DNA of 64,000 nucleotides from Diaporthe sp. PMI_573. Its lineage: Eukaryota; Ascomycota; Sordariomycetes; Diaporthales; Diaporthaceae. Location: contig JAJTUP010000042.1 of the NCBI GenBank assembly GCA_021399435.1, positions 496,001 to 560,000 on the forward strand, in the 5' to 3' direction. The position numbers were made by a program, and so were the translations under genes. A model generated the notes under the pieces. That model searched no databases, was not told where the DNA came from, and saw nothing but the letters and a program-made list of their open reading frames with translations. This document shows, piece by piece, positions 9,596 to 20,630 of this stretch; the stretch's first letter is position 1; each line of letters begins with the position of its first letter.

Positions 9596-12328
9596 CAGTG
9601 ATCGGAATGGTCCGGTCTGACTTGGTCTTGGTCTGGTCTAGACCGCCAAGACTTGGTCTGGTCTGAGGATTTCCCAAGACCATGGTCGGACCGGTCTTAA
9701 TGGTCTGGACCGGTCTGGCTATAAATAGATCGGGGTGGCTGGATCTTAGACTAATGCGGTTAGAACATTCAGTACGAAATGAAATTATGAACCCCTGAGA
9801 ACAGCTGAGTTTTCCACTCACATAAACAATCAAGTCCATAACAACCTGCTTGTATGCTATTGTTATGGAGTCATCAACTCCAACCTTACCGTCTCCATTG
9901 ACTATAATGATACCAAATTCAACGTCTCTTACACCATCTCCTGTCCCTACGTCGTCACCCACCCCTACTCTATCACCAGCCCCTGTTCGATATCACGAAC
10001 CTCCGGATGAGTTCGTACAGGACCGTATCACCTACGTGAAACGCGCGACAATTGCAAAGAAGGGATTTCGTCTAGGTTCATCACACATCTGGAAGTATGG
10101 CCTCCAATACATTCGAGGTAGCGATAAGAAAGAGGTGTATTACTGTCACGAGTGCACGGTTGGAAAGAACAAGCAAGAATTGTTTGTTATCAATGGCACT
10201 TCTAGGGTCAGAAATCACCTGGAACAGAAGCACCAGATTGATCCCCAGAGTGGTATCAAGAAACATAGTTCGACACGGAAGTCTGTATTGGATCAGCAGA
10301 AGAGCGCGGCTGCTACTAATACCTTCTTCTGGAAAGATTCAATTGAGAAGTTCAAAGAGCTTCTAATTCGTTGGATTGTGTACTGCCATATTGCTTTCTT
10401 TCAATTAGAAAATCAGTATTTCCGAGAACTACTCTTCTTTTTGAATCCGGCACTCCTCAACCACCTCCCCAAGGCAGCGAAAACTATTCGAAACTGGGTT
10501 ATGGACGCCTTTCTGTCGAAGAAGCAACGGCTCAGAGAGGACCTCCAGCGCTCGCGGAGTAGAATCTCCATCTCCTTTGATCTCTGGACTTCGCCAAACC
10601 CTTACGCTATTCTAGGTGTCATCGCCATGTGGATTGACACTACCGGCAAGCGACGAACTACCGTTTTGGGTATACGACGTGTGTACGGCGAACACACTGG
10701 CGAGAATATTGGATCAGTTGTTCTTGAATTGCTAAAAGAATATGATATTGGCGGAGATCAGATTGGATACTTCATGCTGGATAACGCCTCGTCAAATGAC
10801 ACCGCTGTTGAATTCATACTCAAGGAGCTCTTCCCATGGATGGACTCGAAACAACGTCGCCATCGCCGACTTCGCTGCTTGGGCCACATTGTCAACCTCT
10901 GCTGCCAGGCGTTTCTCATGGGTCGGAACTGTGAGAAGTATCTAGCAAAGCTTGAAAAGCACTATCAACGCGGAGACTATGCGAAGGTGGAAGAGCTCTG
11001 GAAAAAATTTGGATGTTTAGGTCGGCTTCACAACCTCGTACGATACATTAGGCTTACTCCACAACGCCGTGAGGAGTTTGCTGCAATCATTATCGGCGGA
11101 GATCTCTCTGAATTCGACGGGCTCGAGCTTATCCAGAACAACTCGACACGCTGGAATTCATGGTTTCATTCAATTACACGGGCATTGAATGTTCGGGAAC
11201 GTTTAGAGATCTTCTCAGCTCGCCATGTACCTGGGAAAGGCTCTCAAGGGATTGCGAACTTTAAACTTGATGGACAGCACTGGTTCGAGCTTGAAAAGAT
11301 TGAACTCGCTCTAAAAGACTTCTACGCTGCAACTTTGCTTTCTGAAGGTAAGAAGACGTCACTTGCTGACTGGTTTTCAACTTTGGACTGCCTTCTTCGA
11401 GAGATAAGCGAGACGAAGGATCACTACCACGACATCCACTCTGAGGACGATAATAACTTTACATGGAATTACCTTCAAAGCTGCGCAGATGCCGCGTGGT
11501 CAAAATGCGCCGAGTACTACAACAACCAGCAGCTGAATTGGCAGAATCGATTCCCTGAAGATACTGACCTTCCACCGGCGTACTATGCGGCTCAAGTCCT
11601 CGATCCATATCGCAAGTGGGCGTGGTTCAGGCAAGAGTGGGTTCTTCACGGCGACGAAGAGAAGAAGAGGTGGTTTGATAACGAACAATCAGCGGTGAAG
11701 CATCTCTGGGAGACAGAGTATAAGGGAAGGTACCCTGTTGAGATGCTACCACCACCAGTCAGGAAGGAGAGAGATCCTGATCCAGCATTTGATCGCCAGC
11801 GGGAGCACAAGCGTATTCGAATAGACGCTCCGGTTTCCACAACTGATTTGTATGAGCAATATATTTCTACCGACCGGCTCCATGACGAAGAGGCAGGTTG
11901 CGATGACGCCATTGCGTACTGGCTATCCCGTTATGACTCCCAAAGAGATCTCGCTCGCTTCGCTCTGGATCTGTTTGCGATGTCACCCATGTCAGATGAG
12001 TGCGAACGCCTTTTTAGTAGCGCAAAGCTTACTATAGTTGATCGCCGTGGTAGGCTGAAGGCAGATATTATAGAGGCCTGTGAGTGTCTCCGGGCCTGGT
12101 ATGGGAAGCCCCAGGTTGAGGATAACAGTGATAGCGAGGATAGTGAGAATGACAACGATTGGATGGATAGCTAGTAGTAAAATATATTTCCTCTCTTCCT
12201 TCCACTACTTCAGCCTCATTCTTGGCGGTCTTGTTCACCGGTCTGGTCGGACCGGTTATTATGTAAGCAACTGGTCTGGTCTGGTCTGGACCCCCAGACC
12301 AGACCAGACCAGACCATTCCGATCACTG
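9596..12328 (+). mobile_element. Complete hAT element 2 (TIRs, subterminal repeats, intact transposase)
   Basis: The left end CAGTGATCGGAATGGTC (9596) is matched by the reverse complement at the right end, GACCATTCCGATCACTG (to 12328). Both ends carry a dense array of GGTCTGGTC / GACCAGACC and GGACCGGTC motifs (9607-9716 and 12230-12318). A TATA-like GCTATAAATAG lies at about 9717-9727, some 140 bp before the transposase ATG. The element is 2733 bp. The adjacent 8-mers (gctccaat on the left, gtgccaca on the right) do not match, so no target-site duplication is visible. Confidence 0.9.
9865..12174 (+). CDS. hAT transposase (apparently intact)
   Basis: An uninterrupted frame of about 769 residues runs from the ATG at 9865. 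In order it contains: a BED-type zinc finger (YYCHECTVGKNK ... RVRNHLEQKH); the catalytic RNase H-like fold with SFDLWTSPNPYAILGVIAMW, YFMLDNASSNDTAVEF and RLRCLGHIVNLCCQAFL; an all-helical insertion with QNNSTRWNSWFHS; CAEYYNNQQLNW; and the C-terminal hAT dimerisation domain (LFAMSPMSDECERLFSSAKL, then CLRAWYG). All parts of the family are present with no internal stop, no needed intron and full length for a fungal hAT. The protein cuts and pastes its own element, presumably by binding the flanking GGTCTGGTC repeats. It is the best candidate in the window for a currently active transposase. Confidence 0.92.
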   Translation: MESSTPTLPSPLTIMIPNSTSLTPSPVPTSSPTPTLSPAPVRYHEPPDEFVQDRITYVKRATIAKKGFRLGSSHIWKYGLQYIRGSDKKEVYYCHECTVGKNKQELFVINGTSRVRNHLEQKHQIDPQSGIKKHSSTRKSVLDQQKSAAATNTFFWKDSIEKFKELLIRWIVYCHIAFFQLENQYFRELLFFLNPALLNHLPKAAKTIRNWVMDAFLSKKQRLREDLQRSRSRISISFDLWTSPNPYAILGVIAMWIDTTGKRRTTVLGIRRVYGEHTGENIGSVVLELLKEYDIGGDQIGYFMLDNASSNDTAVEFILKELFPWMDSKQRRHRRLRCLGHIVNLCCQAFLMGRNCEKYLAKLEKHYQRGDYAKVEELWKKFGCLGRLHNLVRYIRLTPQRREEFAAIIIGGDLSEFDGLELIQNNSTRWNSWFHSITRALNVRERLEIFSARHVPGKGSQGIANFKLDGQHWFELEKIELALKDFYAATLLSEGKKTSLADWFSTLDCLLREISETKDHYHDIHSEDDNNFTWNYLQSCADAAWSKCAEYYNNQQLNWQNRFPEDTDLPPAYYAAQVLDPYRKWAWFRQEWVLHGDEEKKRWFDNEQSAVKHLWETEYKGRYPVEMLPPPVRKERDPDPAFDRQREHKRIRIDAPVSTTDLYEQYISTDRLHDEEAGCDDAIAYWLSRYDSQRDLARFALDLFAMSPMSDECERLFSSAKLTIVDRRGRLKADIIEACECLRAWYGKPQVEDNSDSEDSENDNDWMDS

Positions 12329-12331
12329 GTG

Positions 12332-12516
12332 CCACAGCTCCTCGAGCGGGGCACCCACACCGAGGCGGCGGATGTGGACAGCTGGACACCGCTGTTGTTG
12401 GCTGCCTTGAGAGGGCGAGACGGCCGGACGCCGCTGTTGCGGGCCGCCGCGGGAGGACACGGGGCCGTCGTGCGGCTACTGCAATTCCATAGTGCTCCGC
12501 CTTCGTCGACTACGTA
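12332..12516 (+). pseudogene. Ankyrin-repeat gene fragment
   Basis: The frame right after hAT element 2 reads LVPQLLERGTHTEAADVDSW, then TPLLLAALRGRDGRTPLLRA and AAGGHGAVVRLL before a stop at 12515. This is about two ankyrin repeats (G-x-TPL-x-xAA-x-xGH motif). The GC-rich codon use differs from the flanks. There is no start codon or N-terminal domain, so it is a scrap of a host ankyrin protein such as those attached to fungal NLRs. Confidence 0.75.
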
Positions 12517-13037
12517 GCCTTATTAACCTCCTCCCCACCCCATCCTGAACCCCGTTTATAAACCTAGTTATCTCCAGCAGATAGAACCTACTAGAAACGA
12601 CATAAGTAAAGTCATTTCGAGCATTAGAGATATATATTTAGCACTTCAAGTCAATTAGTTTCCTTCAGTATTAGTCCTATTTTGCCATTGACATATCTTA
12701 ACACCCAGTAGCAGCGCTTGCCTTTCCCCCGATCCCGTAAGTGCAATTGTCAGATGTGACGGGTGCTTTGGGTTAGGTGCCTGAGGCATCAATGGTTGAA
12801 TCATGACAAAACCAGCCCCCTTACGGGTGGGGTCCCACCAAAAGAACCAAGACAAGACATCATCATCAATACACACAGTGACCACCCCATCAATTGGACC
12901 CTAATTACACGTCCCATATACCTAAAAGGGTGATAATCTGACAGCAATCGTTATGGCAGAATGGTTTAGCTAACCTTGACCTAGGCTCACTCAGTTGGAT
13001 TCTTCCAGTGCATTATATAGCTATACAGAAATGGGTA
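12517..13037. other. Intergenic stretch, no gene seen
   Basis: The sequence is moderately AT-rich with no domain-bearing ORF on either strand. Confidence 0.5.
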
Positions 13038-13150
13038 ACGTGGTTGGACACCCAGCCGGTCAGGACACCCAGCCGGTCAGTTTTTTTACTAACAAAAAAC
13101 GTCCGTGCCTACCCTGTCTACTTCTTTAAACTAGGCCTAATTAGGCTATA
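13038..13150 (+). repeat. Left-end copy of a pogo-like element family (copy A)
   Basis: After a TA dinucleotide (13036-13037) the sequence starts ACGTGGTTGGACA and contains a 17-base unit, GACACCCAGCCGGTCA, twice in tandem, then a T-run and CAAAAAACGTCCGTGCC. It aligns over about 110 bp with 19951-20065 and its first bases match the TIR of the pogo-like element at 29346. No transposase follows, so it is a solo end or a short non-autonomous derivative. Confidence 0.75.
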
Positions 13151-13455
13151 AATTTACATATTGATTCAGCCGAAGGCTGACTCTACATCAGTTCTTAAGT
13201 TTTCCGAATATGAGGGTTTGGTGCAAGATTGGCCAAAAGTTTCTGATTGGTCCAGAATTTTGTATTGCCGGTCGCTAAAGAAGGCTGGATTGGTTGGCGG
13301 CTCTAGAAAAAGTGGGTATCCGCCAGCCACCATCTGTCAATGCTTCTTTGTTTACTTCTTTGTTTACATCGCAAAATTTGCCTGGCGATCTGTTCGTTTG
13401 CTTGGCCAAGCAACCTTTCTTCCATTATCGATCCCGATGCACCGTACGACTGAGG

Positions 13456-16400
13456 ATGGATTCCGATTCTAGGGGTAATATGAGCCCTGGATCTGATTTT
13501 GGAATCCATTGCCCGTCTTGCAACCAAATAAAACCAGCAAGTGACTTCATTAGCAGGAGGAAATCTGCCAATCAAACTACAACCTGCCTGGAATGCCGGG
13601 ACCAGCGCAATTCCGAGGTAATTGACATCATTGGTATCGTCTATATGCCTCCCTAACCTGATCAAGCGTGCCAGGTCCAAAGGTGCGGTCCTGACGTTGA
13701 GGAACCTGGCCGTCCGTCCTTCCTTAGCTGAGAGATCTGCCCTCAAAAGAACTGACGGAGATGCTGGCCTATCGCCCCCTAATGAGAGATCCGGAACCCA
13801 GCCTACATCGCCGGAGAGGCTACGGCAACTTCACACGGCAAGGATGTTATTTGAAGAGCCAATTAGCCAGCCGCAGGTGGTGCTGGGGACGCCAATCCCA
13901 CCAACCCAACAAAGCTTGCGCAACTTCCGGACTCTTGCTCCCTCACCGACCGTTCAGCCAACGACCCATCAAATCACGTCAAATTCTGATCCATCTACTG
14001 TCCCAAGCAGCACAACTGATGCTGAGCACTCTTACTTGGCTTCTAGGTTCCATAAGGGCGGGAAAGACTCACAAGATGATGCCTCCAAGGCTGAGGCGAA
14101 GGCAAGGCAGGTGGCTATACAGCGCGACCATCGTTCACGGCGCCGTGCAGGGGAGACTGTCTCCCTGACTCCCTCGATATCTCAACTGGGCGCCTTTGCA
14201 GTTCCTCATGAGCCTAGAGAAGGTATCCCTGGCCGTGATCATCGTCGTAGGCTAACCACTGGATTAGCCGACGGTCATGGCGCACATCCAGAACGGGAGG
14301 GGATAAATATGGGTGACAAGGGAGAATTCTCTGAATCCGATATTGACGCCGAAGACTACTTCAATTTGCTTCTCTCGCCTGCTCGGCCACGGAGGTATCT
14401 CGAGCAATTGGGGTTAGGGTGCGATTCTGAACCAGGGGACAAAGACGAGAACGACGAGAATGAGGATGAGTCAGTGGATAAGAGCCCTCTTCCCCGTCGC
14501 TCGAGGCAGCCTTCCGCACAGCCGTCTCATGGTCGTCGTGGTCGTCGTGGTCGTCGTGGTCGTCGTCGTGGCCCTGCCCCTGGTACGGGAGGGCGGCCGA
14601 GAAAATCTCAGACGCAAGCTCAACCTCCACGGCCGCCGCGACGGTATCGGAGTCCAGTGATGATTTCACCTGAACAATCGGCGGTGTTCCACGCACAAGA
14701 TCCGGTGTGGAATGGGGACCTCGACGCTTGCGCCTTGACTGACCGCGATAAGGCCATCCTTCGCGAGTTCTGGACCACGCTTGACAATGACCAGATGCAA
14801 TACTGCAGTAGATGCCGAGAGCGCTGGTTCCAGATGAGGATAGACTCGGAGGGCATTTGTGCGCGTTGCTGTCGAAAGGATGAGGAGCGTCGCCCCGACG
14901 AGCCGTACTTTTTCTCTGCGGATAACCAGCTCGATTTTGGCCCCGTACCGACTGAATTGCCCCAGCTCACACCTATCGAAGAGTCCTTGATTGCCCGTGT
15001 TCACGTCCACGTGAACATTATGCTTGTGCGAGGGCAGCAGTACAAATATCGGGGGCACGTAGTTCACTTTCTTCGTGAGGTTGGTTTGGTGTACGACCAG
15101 CTCCCGCTTTTGCCTCAGGAGTTGAACACTGTGCTACTCCGTCCTGCGAATACGTCGTCCCACGCAATGCTTAGCCGACAGTTTACCCGCCAGTTCCGTG
15201 TGCGCCGCCAGCCGGTTGCCATATGGCTTAACTACCTCCGGCGCCATCATCCTGGCTATCGATGTATCGTCATCAACGAAGAGCGGCTGAGTCAATTGCC
15301 TCAGGACGGCAATGTTCTGGATGCTATCCCTCGAAGTCAGGTGGAGGCCACAGACGTTGGACCCAAGGATGATCAGGAGGCAGAACCAGACCTAGAGGAC
15401 GAGGTTGCAGTGCCAGATCTTTTGGCCAAAGATACGGAGCTCGATGCCCTCCGGACCATTCTCGCCAAAGGACCGGAAGATGGCCCAGGGCTTCCTCTAA
15501 GATCCCAGACTCAAGTGCAACACGAGCTGGAGCTCCCGAACATACGCTATACGCCGATCAATGAGTTCAACCGGTCGCACGCCCTGCTCTCCTTAGCCTT
15601 TCCCTGCCTCTTTCCAGACGGTAGAGCGGACTTTGTTGAACCTCGGTTACGCTCCATTGATTATAGGGATTACATCAAGCACGCGATGCGCTGGCATGAC
15701 GGGCGTTTTGCACGCCACCCAACCTTCCGCTTCGTTGCCTTCAACACCCTGATGCGGTCACAGGCACGCGCACGGTCCAAATTCTTCGTGAAGCAACATG
15801 ATGGCATGCATGAGCCGCTCACACGAGAGCAGCTTATTCAGGCGCTCGAACAGAGCGAGGACCTCGAGGCGCAAGCGTTGATCAACTCGATCACAAGACA
15901 TGCGGTGTCCATTCGCGGTACGCGTCCCTTCTGGAACAAGAAGAGGCAGGAACTTGAGGCATATGCCTATAACCTTGACTGTCCCGGAGCATTCATCACG
16001 TTTAGCCCGGCAGATTTACACTGGCGGAGTCTCTACCAGCACATGCCTCAATATGAAGACTGGTTAGCCGTGACCGAGCCGGAGAGGATGGCTCTGTCGC
16101 GCCGCCTATTGCGGCAGAACCCTCACATTGCTGCTTTCCACTTCTACCGCCGATACACCCTCTTTCGGGACATCGTGCTAAGTAAGAAGTTCAGCATCAC
16201 AGATTACTGGGATCGGTACGAATGGCAAGGCCGTGGTAGCCCACACAACCACGGCCTGTACTGGATGGATAATTGTCCAGGAGCCGACATGGAGGACGAA
16301 GCGGCTCGTGATGTATTTGCACGCACATGGGGATTCCACGTCACTGCCATTAACCCTGAGCCGAGTAGGACTATGCCTCACGGTGAGGGTAATCCCCTGA

Positions 16401-19156
16401 GCGTGGATCCCCTGAGCATAGAGATGACATTCCTGCGGCTCTCACAAATCGTCAACCGTTGCCAGCGCCACAAGTGCAATACCACGTACTGCTTGCGCGT
16501 GAGGAAGAGAACCGGTGATCTGGCGAGGGACATGGAAGGTGCCGCTGCGGATATCGAGGCGGGCAACGTTGCCAATCCAGAGAGGGAGTGTCGTTTTGAC
16601 TTCCCTCGTGCCTTGCGGGAGCTGGCCGCAGTAATCAGGAAGGAAGGCAGGTCGTACTATGTCTTTGAGGCAGCCCGGAATGACAGCCTCATGAATAACT
16701 TCAATCCTGCGATTATCCTAGGCTGGCTAGCTAATATCGACATATCTCCTTGCACCAGCTTACAGGCGGTTATTACATATGCTGCGAAGTATTGCAGTAA
16801 AGCTGAGAAGAAGACCGAGTCTTTCTCCCGGCTTGCGGACCAGGTCTTGCCTCATACATCGCACGTTCAGCCTCTGTTGTCCTTCTCCTCTCGCCTCATG
16901 AACAAGCTGATCGCCGAGAGAGATTACTCGGCGCAGGAGATTTCCCATCTGCTGCTTAACATTCCGCTGCAAGAAGGCACCCGTATGGTTGTCACCGTGG
17001 ACTGCCGGCCGTTAGAGCGACAGGCACGTTCGTATCGTGTGGACGGAGATGTCAACGAGGCCGCCGGCAGCTACAGGAAATATCTAGAGAGAAAGGACCA
17101 GCATGACGATATAACCTATCTCGAATACCTGCAATCGTACAATCTCAACACGTGGAGGAGACTCGCTGCTCAAGCGAAGAAGAGAGTTCTGTCTTACTTC
17201 CCTCGATACAAATCTATGGAGGCCTCTTCCCAGTTTAACGACTTCTGCCGTGTTAAATTGATGACGGTTCATCCACATCGCTCTCCAGAAGAGTTGCTCG
17301 TTGTGGGCGGGCAACGGTTCGATTCCTTCACGGCTGCGTACATGCACTGCAGACAGCACCACGACACCCATGCGGACGATCATTATGGGGAGCCAGATAC
17401 AGATGAATTGACGGCAGAGGAGGATGAATTTGAGCTTGAGGTCCATGAGGAGCCCATCGCGGAGGAGGACTGGCATGAACTCGCCCGCATGCTACCTGAC
17501 CGCCCACTGGAGGAAGAGGACATCGACATCCTCGGCCGCCGAGACATTGACATCAACTACGATTGGACCCCTCATGTTGGGCGGTATGCCGATGATGGCA
17601 TTCTCAACAGCGACTACTGGAAGCAACGCAAAGCGGAAAACACCCTTGACCTTGATGTGGATGATCAGCCCTTGGAGGCTCGCGATTCCCTAAATCCAGA
17701 GCAGCGCATAGTATACGATGCGGTGATGGGCCACTTCCTGACCCAGGATCCCTCTCAGTTGCTACTCCACGTGGATGGCGGAGGCGGCACTGGCAAGTCA
17801 TACCTCATCAACCTGCTCTCCGCGCACCTCCAATCCGCGACAGGGGGGAGGGGGACACCTGTTTGGCGTGCTGCGCCAACGGGCGTCGCGGGAAACCAGA
17901 TATCGGGCACTACCTTGCACTCTCTGTTACACCTCCCAATCAATAAGGACTTCAAGCCCCTATCTCCCGTTGATAAGACCCAGCTCCAGAAGAAGCTGAA
18001 GGATATCAAGTACCTAATCATCGATGAGAAGAGCATGCTAGGGCTGCGTCAGCTATCGTGGATCGATGACCGTCTCCGCGAGGCGTTCCCGAACAGGAAT
18101 GAGGAGTTCTTTGGCGGCCTGAACATCCTCTTGGTTGGTGACTTCTTCCAGCTACCCCCTGTGCTGCAGAAGCCGCTTTATTACGACAAAGAGGTGCAGG
18201 GAGTAGAGATCAAGGGCAGGAACGCGTATAGGCGCTTTGATAAATCAGTATTCTTGAAGGTTGTTCAGAGGCAGCGCGGCGACGACCAGGAGGCGTTTCG
18301 CACAGCTCTCGGGGAACTGCGGCTGCTCCAACTATCTATGGGGTCCTGGAAGCTCCTGTCCACCCGCGTGCAGGCAAAGCTAGACGATCGAGAGGTTGCG
18401 AGGTTTTCCAGCGCCTTGCGAGTATACGCTACCAAAGATAGGGTGAACGAGTATAACCACTATCACCTCGACCGCCTCGGCCGGCCAGTCGTCCGGGTCA
18501 AAGCTAAGAACGTCGGCCCTGGTGCGGCTGCTGCCCCCGATGACAAGGCGGGCAACCTTGCAAAGCAGATTCCCATATGCATTGGCGCCCGTCTAATGCT
18601 GACGTCCAACCTTTGGCAGCCAGTTGGCCTCTGCAACGGCGCCCGCGGTACGGTTTACGACATCGGCTGGGCACCCGGGGCTGACCCCATCCAAGATCCT
18701 CCTTGTGTTATCATGATGGAGTTTGACAAGTACAACGGACCGGTGTTCCTGACCACCCCCGATGGCAAAAAGATTGTCCCGATTCTCCCAGTTGAGAGGG
18801 ACTTTCTCATCGGAGCCACTCTCTGCGCTCGCACCCAGTTTCCCCTGATCGTATGCTACGCCATTACCGTGCACAAGTCACAAAGCATCACAGAAGATAT
18901 GATCGTTACGGACCTCTCCTGTCGGGACTTTCAGACCGGCTTAAGCTACGTGGCTGTCTCTCGCGTGAAAACGCTTGAGGGTTTGATGTTGGATGCGCCA
19001 TTTGATCGTAATCACCTGGTCTACGGGTCTCCCCCGGATGGCATGAAGATGAAGATGAGGGATCAGGAGCTTAGGAAACGACAGGTGCTCACACGGAATC
19101 CGTATATGTCACATAATACCAAGAATGGCCATGGCAATGGATCAGTACGTAGATAA
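13456..19156 (+). CDS. Helitron 1 Rep/helicase transposase
   Basis: The product is a rolling-circle transposase of about 1883 aa. Exon 1 (13456-13617) encodes a CxxC...CxxC zinc ribbon (HCPSCNQIKPASDF ... CLECRDQRN). A 49-nt intron at 13618-13666 (GTAATT...CTAAC...CAAG) joins it in phase 0 to RARSKG of exon 2. Exon 2 continues with a low-complexity acidic/basic region, further Cys pairs, the HUH Rep domain with SPHNHGLYW near 16239 and the two-tyrosine motif YAAKY near 16780, and a PIF1-type helicase: Walker A GGGGTGKSYLI near 17780, LIIDEKSML near 18017, GDFFQLPPV near 18140, VHKSQSIT near 18870 and YVAVSRVKTLEGL near 18950. All catalytic motifs and the frame are intact, so an autonomous element is possible. 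The enzyme is expected to nick single strands and peel off the element. Confidence 0.92.
14529..14572 (+). repeat. 9-bp tandem repeat coding an Arg-Gly-Arg tract
   Basis: GGTCGTCGT is repeated about four times within the Helitron 1 gene and encodes GRRGRRGRRGRR followed by GRPRK, an AT-hook-like basic tract. Length variation by slippage is likely. Confidence 0.85.
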
Positions 19157-19260
19157 TGCAGTAGTAGTAATAGCTTCCCGGCCCGCGGACACGCAGCCTT
19201 CGGCTGAGGCTACCCCATGCACCCCATCGCCGCTCCAATGTGCATGGGGTGACGTAGTAT

Positions 19261-19950
19261 TTTTATAAAGAAAATGTGTCGGATCAGGGGGTGCGTCGGA
19301 TGTGGGTCGGACACGTTACTTGACTGGGCACCTGATCTGTACTTCACGCAGCTGCGTCAAGTCGTGGTGGGCCGGGTCGCCCGCCAAATGAACCCCCCAA
19401 AAAAACCGATATCGTTTACCAAGGGAGCGTTCCATTTATTCAACTTATATTGTCACCAGGTACTAAAAGATACGTGCTGACTGGCAGAAAAGGTACGTAC
19501 TGGCTGGCAGAAAAAGAGGAGGCCGACACCTTATTCGATCGGACATGGAAGAGGTCTTGGTTGGTTTCGAGAGGGCGGCAGAGAGGAAAACGAAAAAAGT
19601 CAAGAAAATTATCTGTTTTTGTAACCTCGGATTGATCAGGAGCCCCTCGCCGTGTGCCGCCACCGGTGAAGGCAGATTTACAGGCTTCTTCGGCGCGGTG
19701 TGCGTGCTTACAACTCATTGGTAATGAACAAGCACTGGGCCAACTACTCACTAATATCCTGCGCAGGATTGTAGACTATAGTTTGGCTTCTCGCGAGCTG
19801 AGGTCAACCTCATGGAAAAACAACTCCTCTTCCTGCTCGATTGGGACTTACGCATCACGGAGGATGATCTGTACCGTGAGCTGGATCCCTTCCTGGGACC
19901 AATTAGGAAGGAATGGCTATACGCCACAAGCAAACATCCAAAAGTACATA
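19261..19950. other. Spacer between the two Helitrons, with a 23-bp tandem repeat
   Basis: No domain-bearing ORF is seen. A 23-base unit, TACGTGCTGACTGGCAGAAA and its variant TACGTACTGGCTGGCAGAAA, is repeated at 19471-19493 and 19494-19516. A short + strand frame near 19812-19950 encodes LDWDLRITEDDLYRELDPFL, which looks protein-like but is not recognised. Confidence 0.5.
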
Positions 19951-20085
19951 ACGTGGTTTACCACCCAGCCGGTCAGGACACCCAGCCGGACACTTTTTTT
20001 ACATACAAAAAACGTCCGTGCCAACCCTACCTACTTCTTCAAACTAGGCCTAATTGGGATGAAAATTTCAGTATCGATAGAAATT
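19951..20085 (+). repeat. Left-end copy of a pogo-like element family (copy B)
   Basis: It follows a TA at 19949-19950 and reads ACGTGGTTTACCACCCAGCC with the same doubled ACCCAGCCGG units, T-run, CAAAAAACGTCCGTGCC and AAACTAGGCCTAATT as copy A, in the same orientation. Similarity fades after about 115 bp. Together the two copies form direct repeats either side of Helitron 1. Confidence 0.75.
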
Positions 20086-20630
20086 TATATAACTGGTAAC
20101 GCCCGCTGACGCAGGCAGATGCCCCGGAACTCTGGAATGATTGAACTATAAACGAGGCTGGGAACAAAGTGGAAGGCGGGAATAGCGGGCTCTGACTGGT
20201 GTGGGACGCTAAAACCAGAGGCCACTATTAAGGTACATAGTGTCAAGGATATGGCCTTGGGCGTCAGGCGCGAGGGTCACCCTGGACTATCACAGTTAGC
20301 TTCATAGCTCCGCCAGGTGCCTTTCTCTAGCACCTCGCGCGTCAACACCTGTGAGGGTACGGCATTGGTCTATGTGTAGTAGGTAGCATGTCAGTTCCTG
20401 AGCTGTCATTGTGGCTCCTTTGGTTGACCGATCTACCGTGTTACCTTGCCCAGAAGAGTCCCTGATTGGGTGGTGAAAGCTACCACTCCGTCCTCTCACA
20501 TCACCTTTTCTTCCCCGCCTGGTTTCTTCTCCCTTGCCCGTGCCTGACAGGTAGTGTATCTATGATCTATCTATAGGCTTCTAATGTACCGGTATTATAT
20601 AACTAGAATGTAGATTGAGAAAGTCAAAAC
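20086..20630. other. 3' flank of Helitron 2, no gene seen
   Basis: This should contain the 3' terminus of the minus-strand Helitron 2. I looked for a terminal hairpin and CTRR end and could not identify a convincing one. Confidence 0.4.

Larger units (their letters stand above)
13167..19260 (+). mobile_element. Helitron 1
   Basis: A Rep/helicase gene of Helitron type fills the element. Near both edges lies a 13-base palindrome, CAGCCGAAGGCTG at 13167-13179 and CAGCCTTCGGCTG at 19194-19206, each followed by a related GA..CTAC. A GC-rich hairpin with 11-bp arms (ACCCCATGCAC 19212-19222 and GTGCATGGGGT 19240-19250, 17-nt loop) follows the gene and fits the terminal hairpin of Helitrons, ending shortly after at about GACGTAGT (19251-19258). 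The exact 5' boundary is not certain. Confidence 0.75.

Noticed and set aside
14361..14696. Minus-strand ORF rich in Asp/His opposite Helitron 1
   Set aside because: It is the antisense shadow of the GGTCGTCGT repeat; no domain.
13038..20085. Direct repeats as LTRs of a 7-kb retroelement
   Set aside because: They start with ACGTGG after TA, match pogo TIRs, and enclose a Helitron without RT or integrase.
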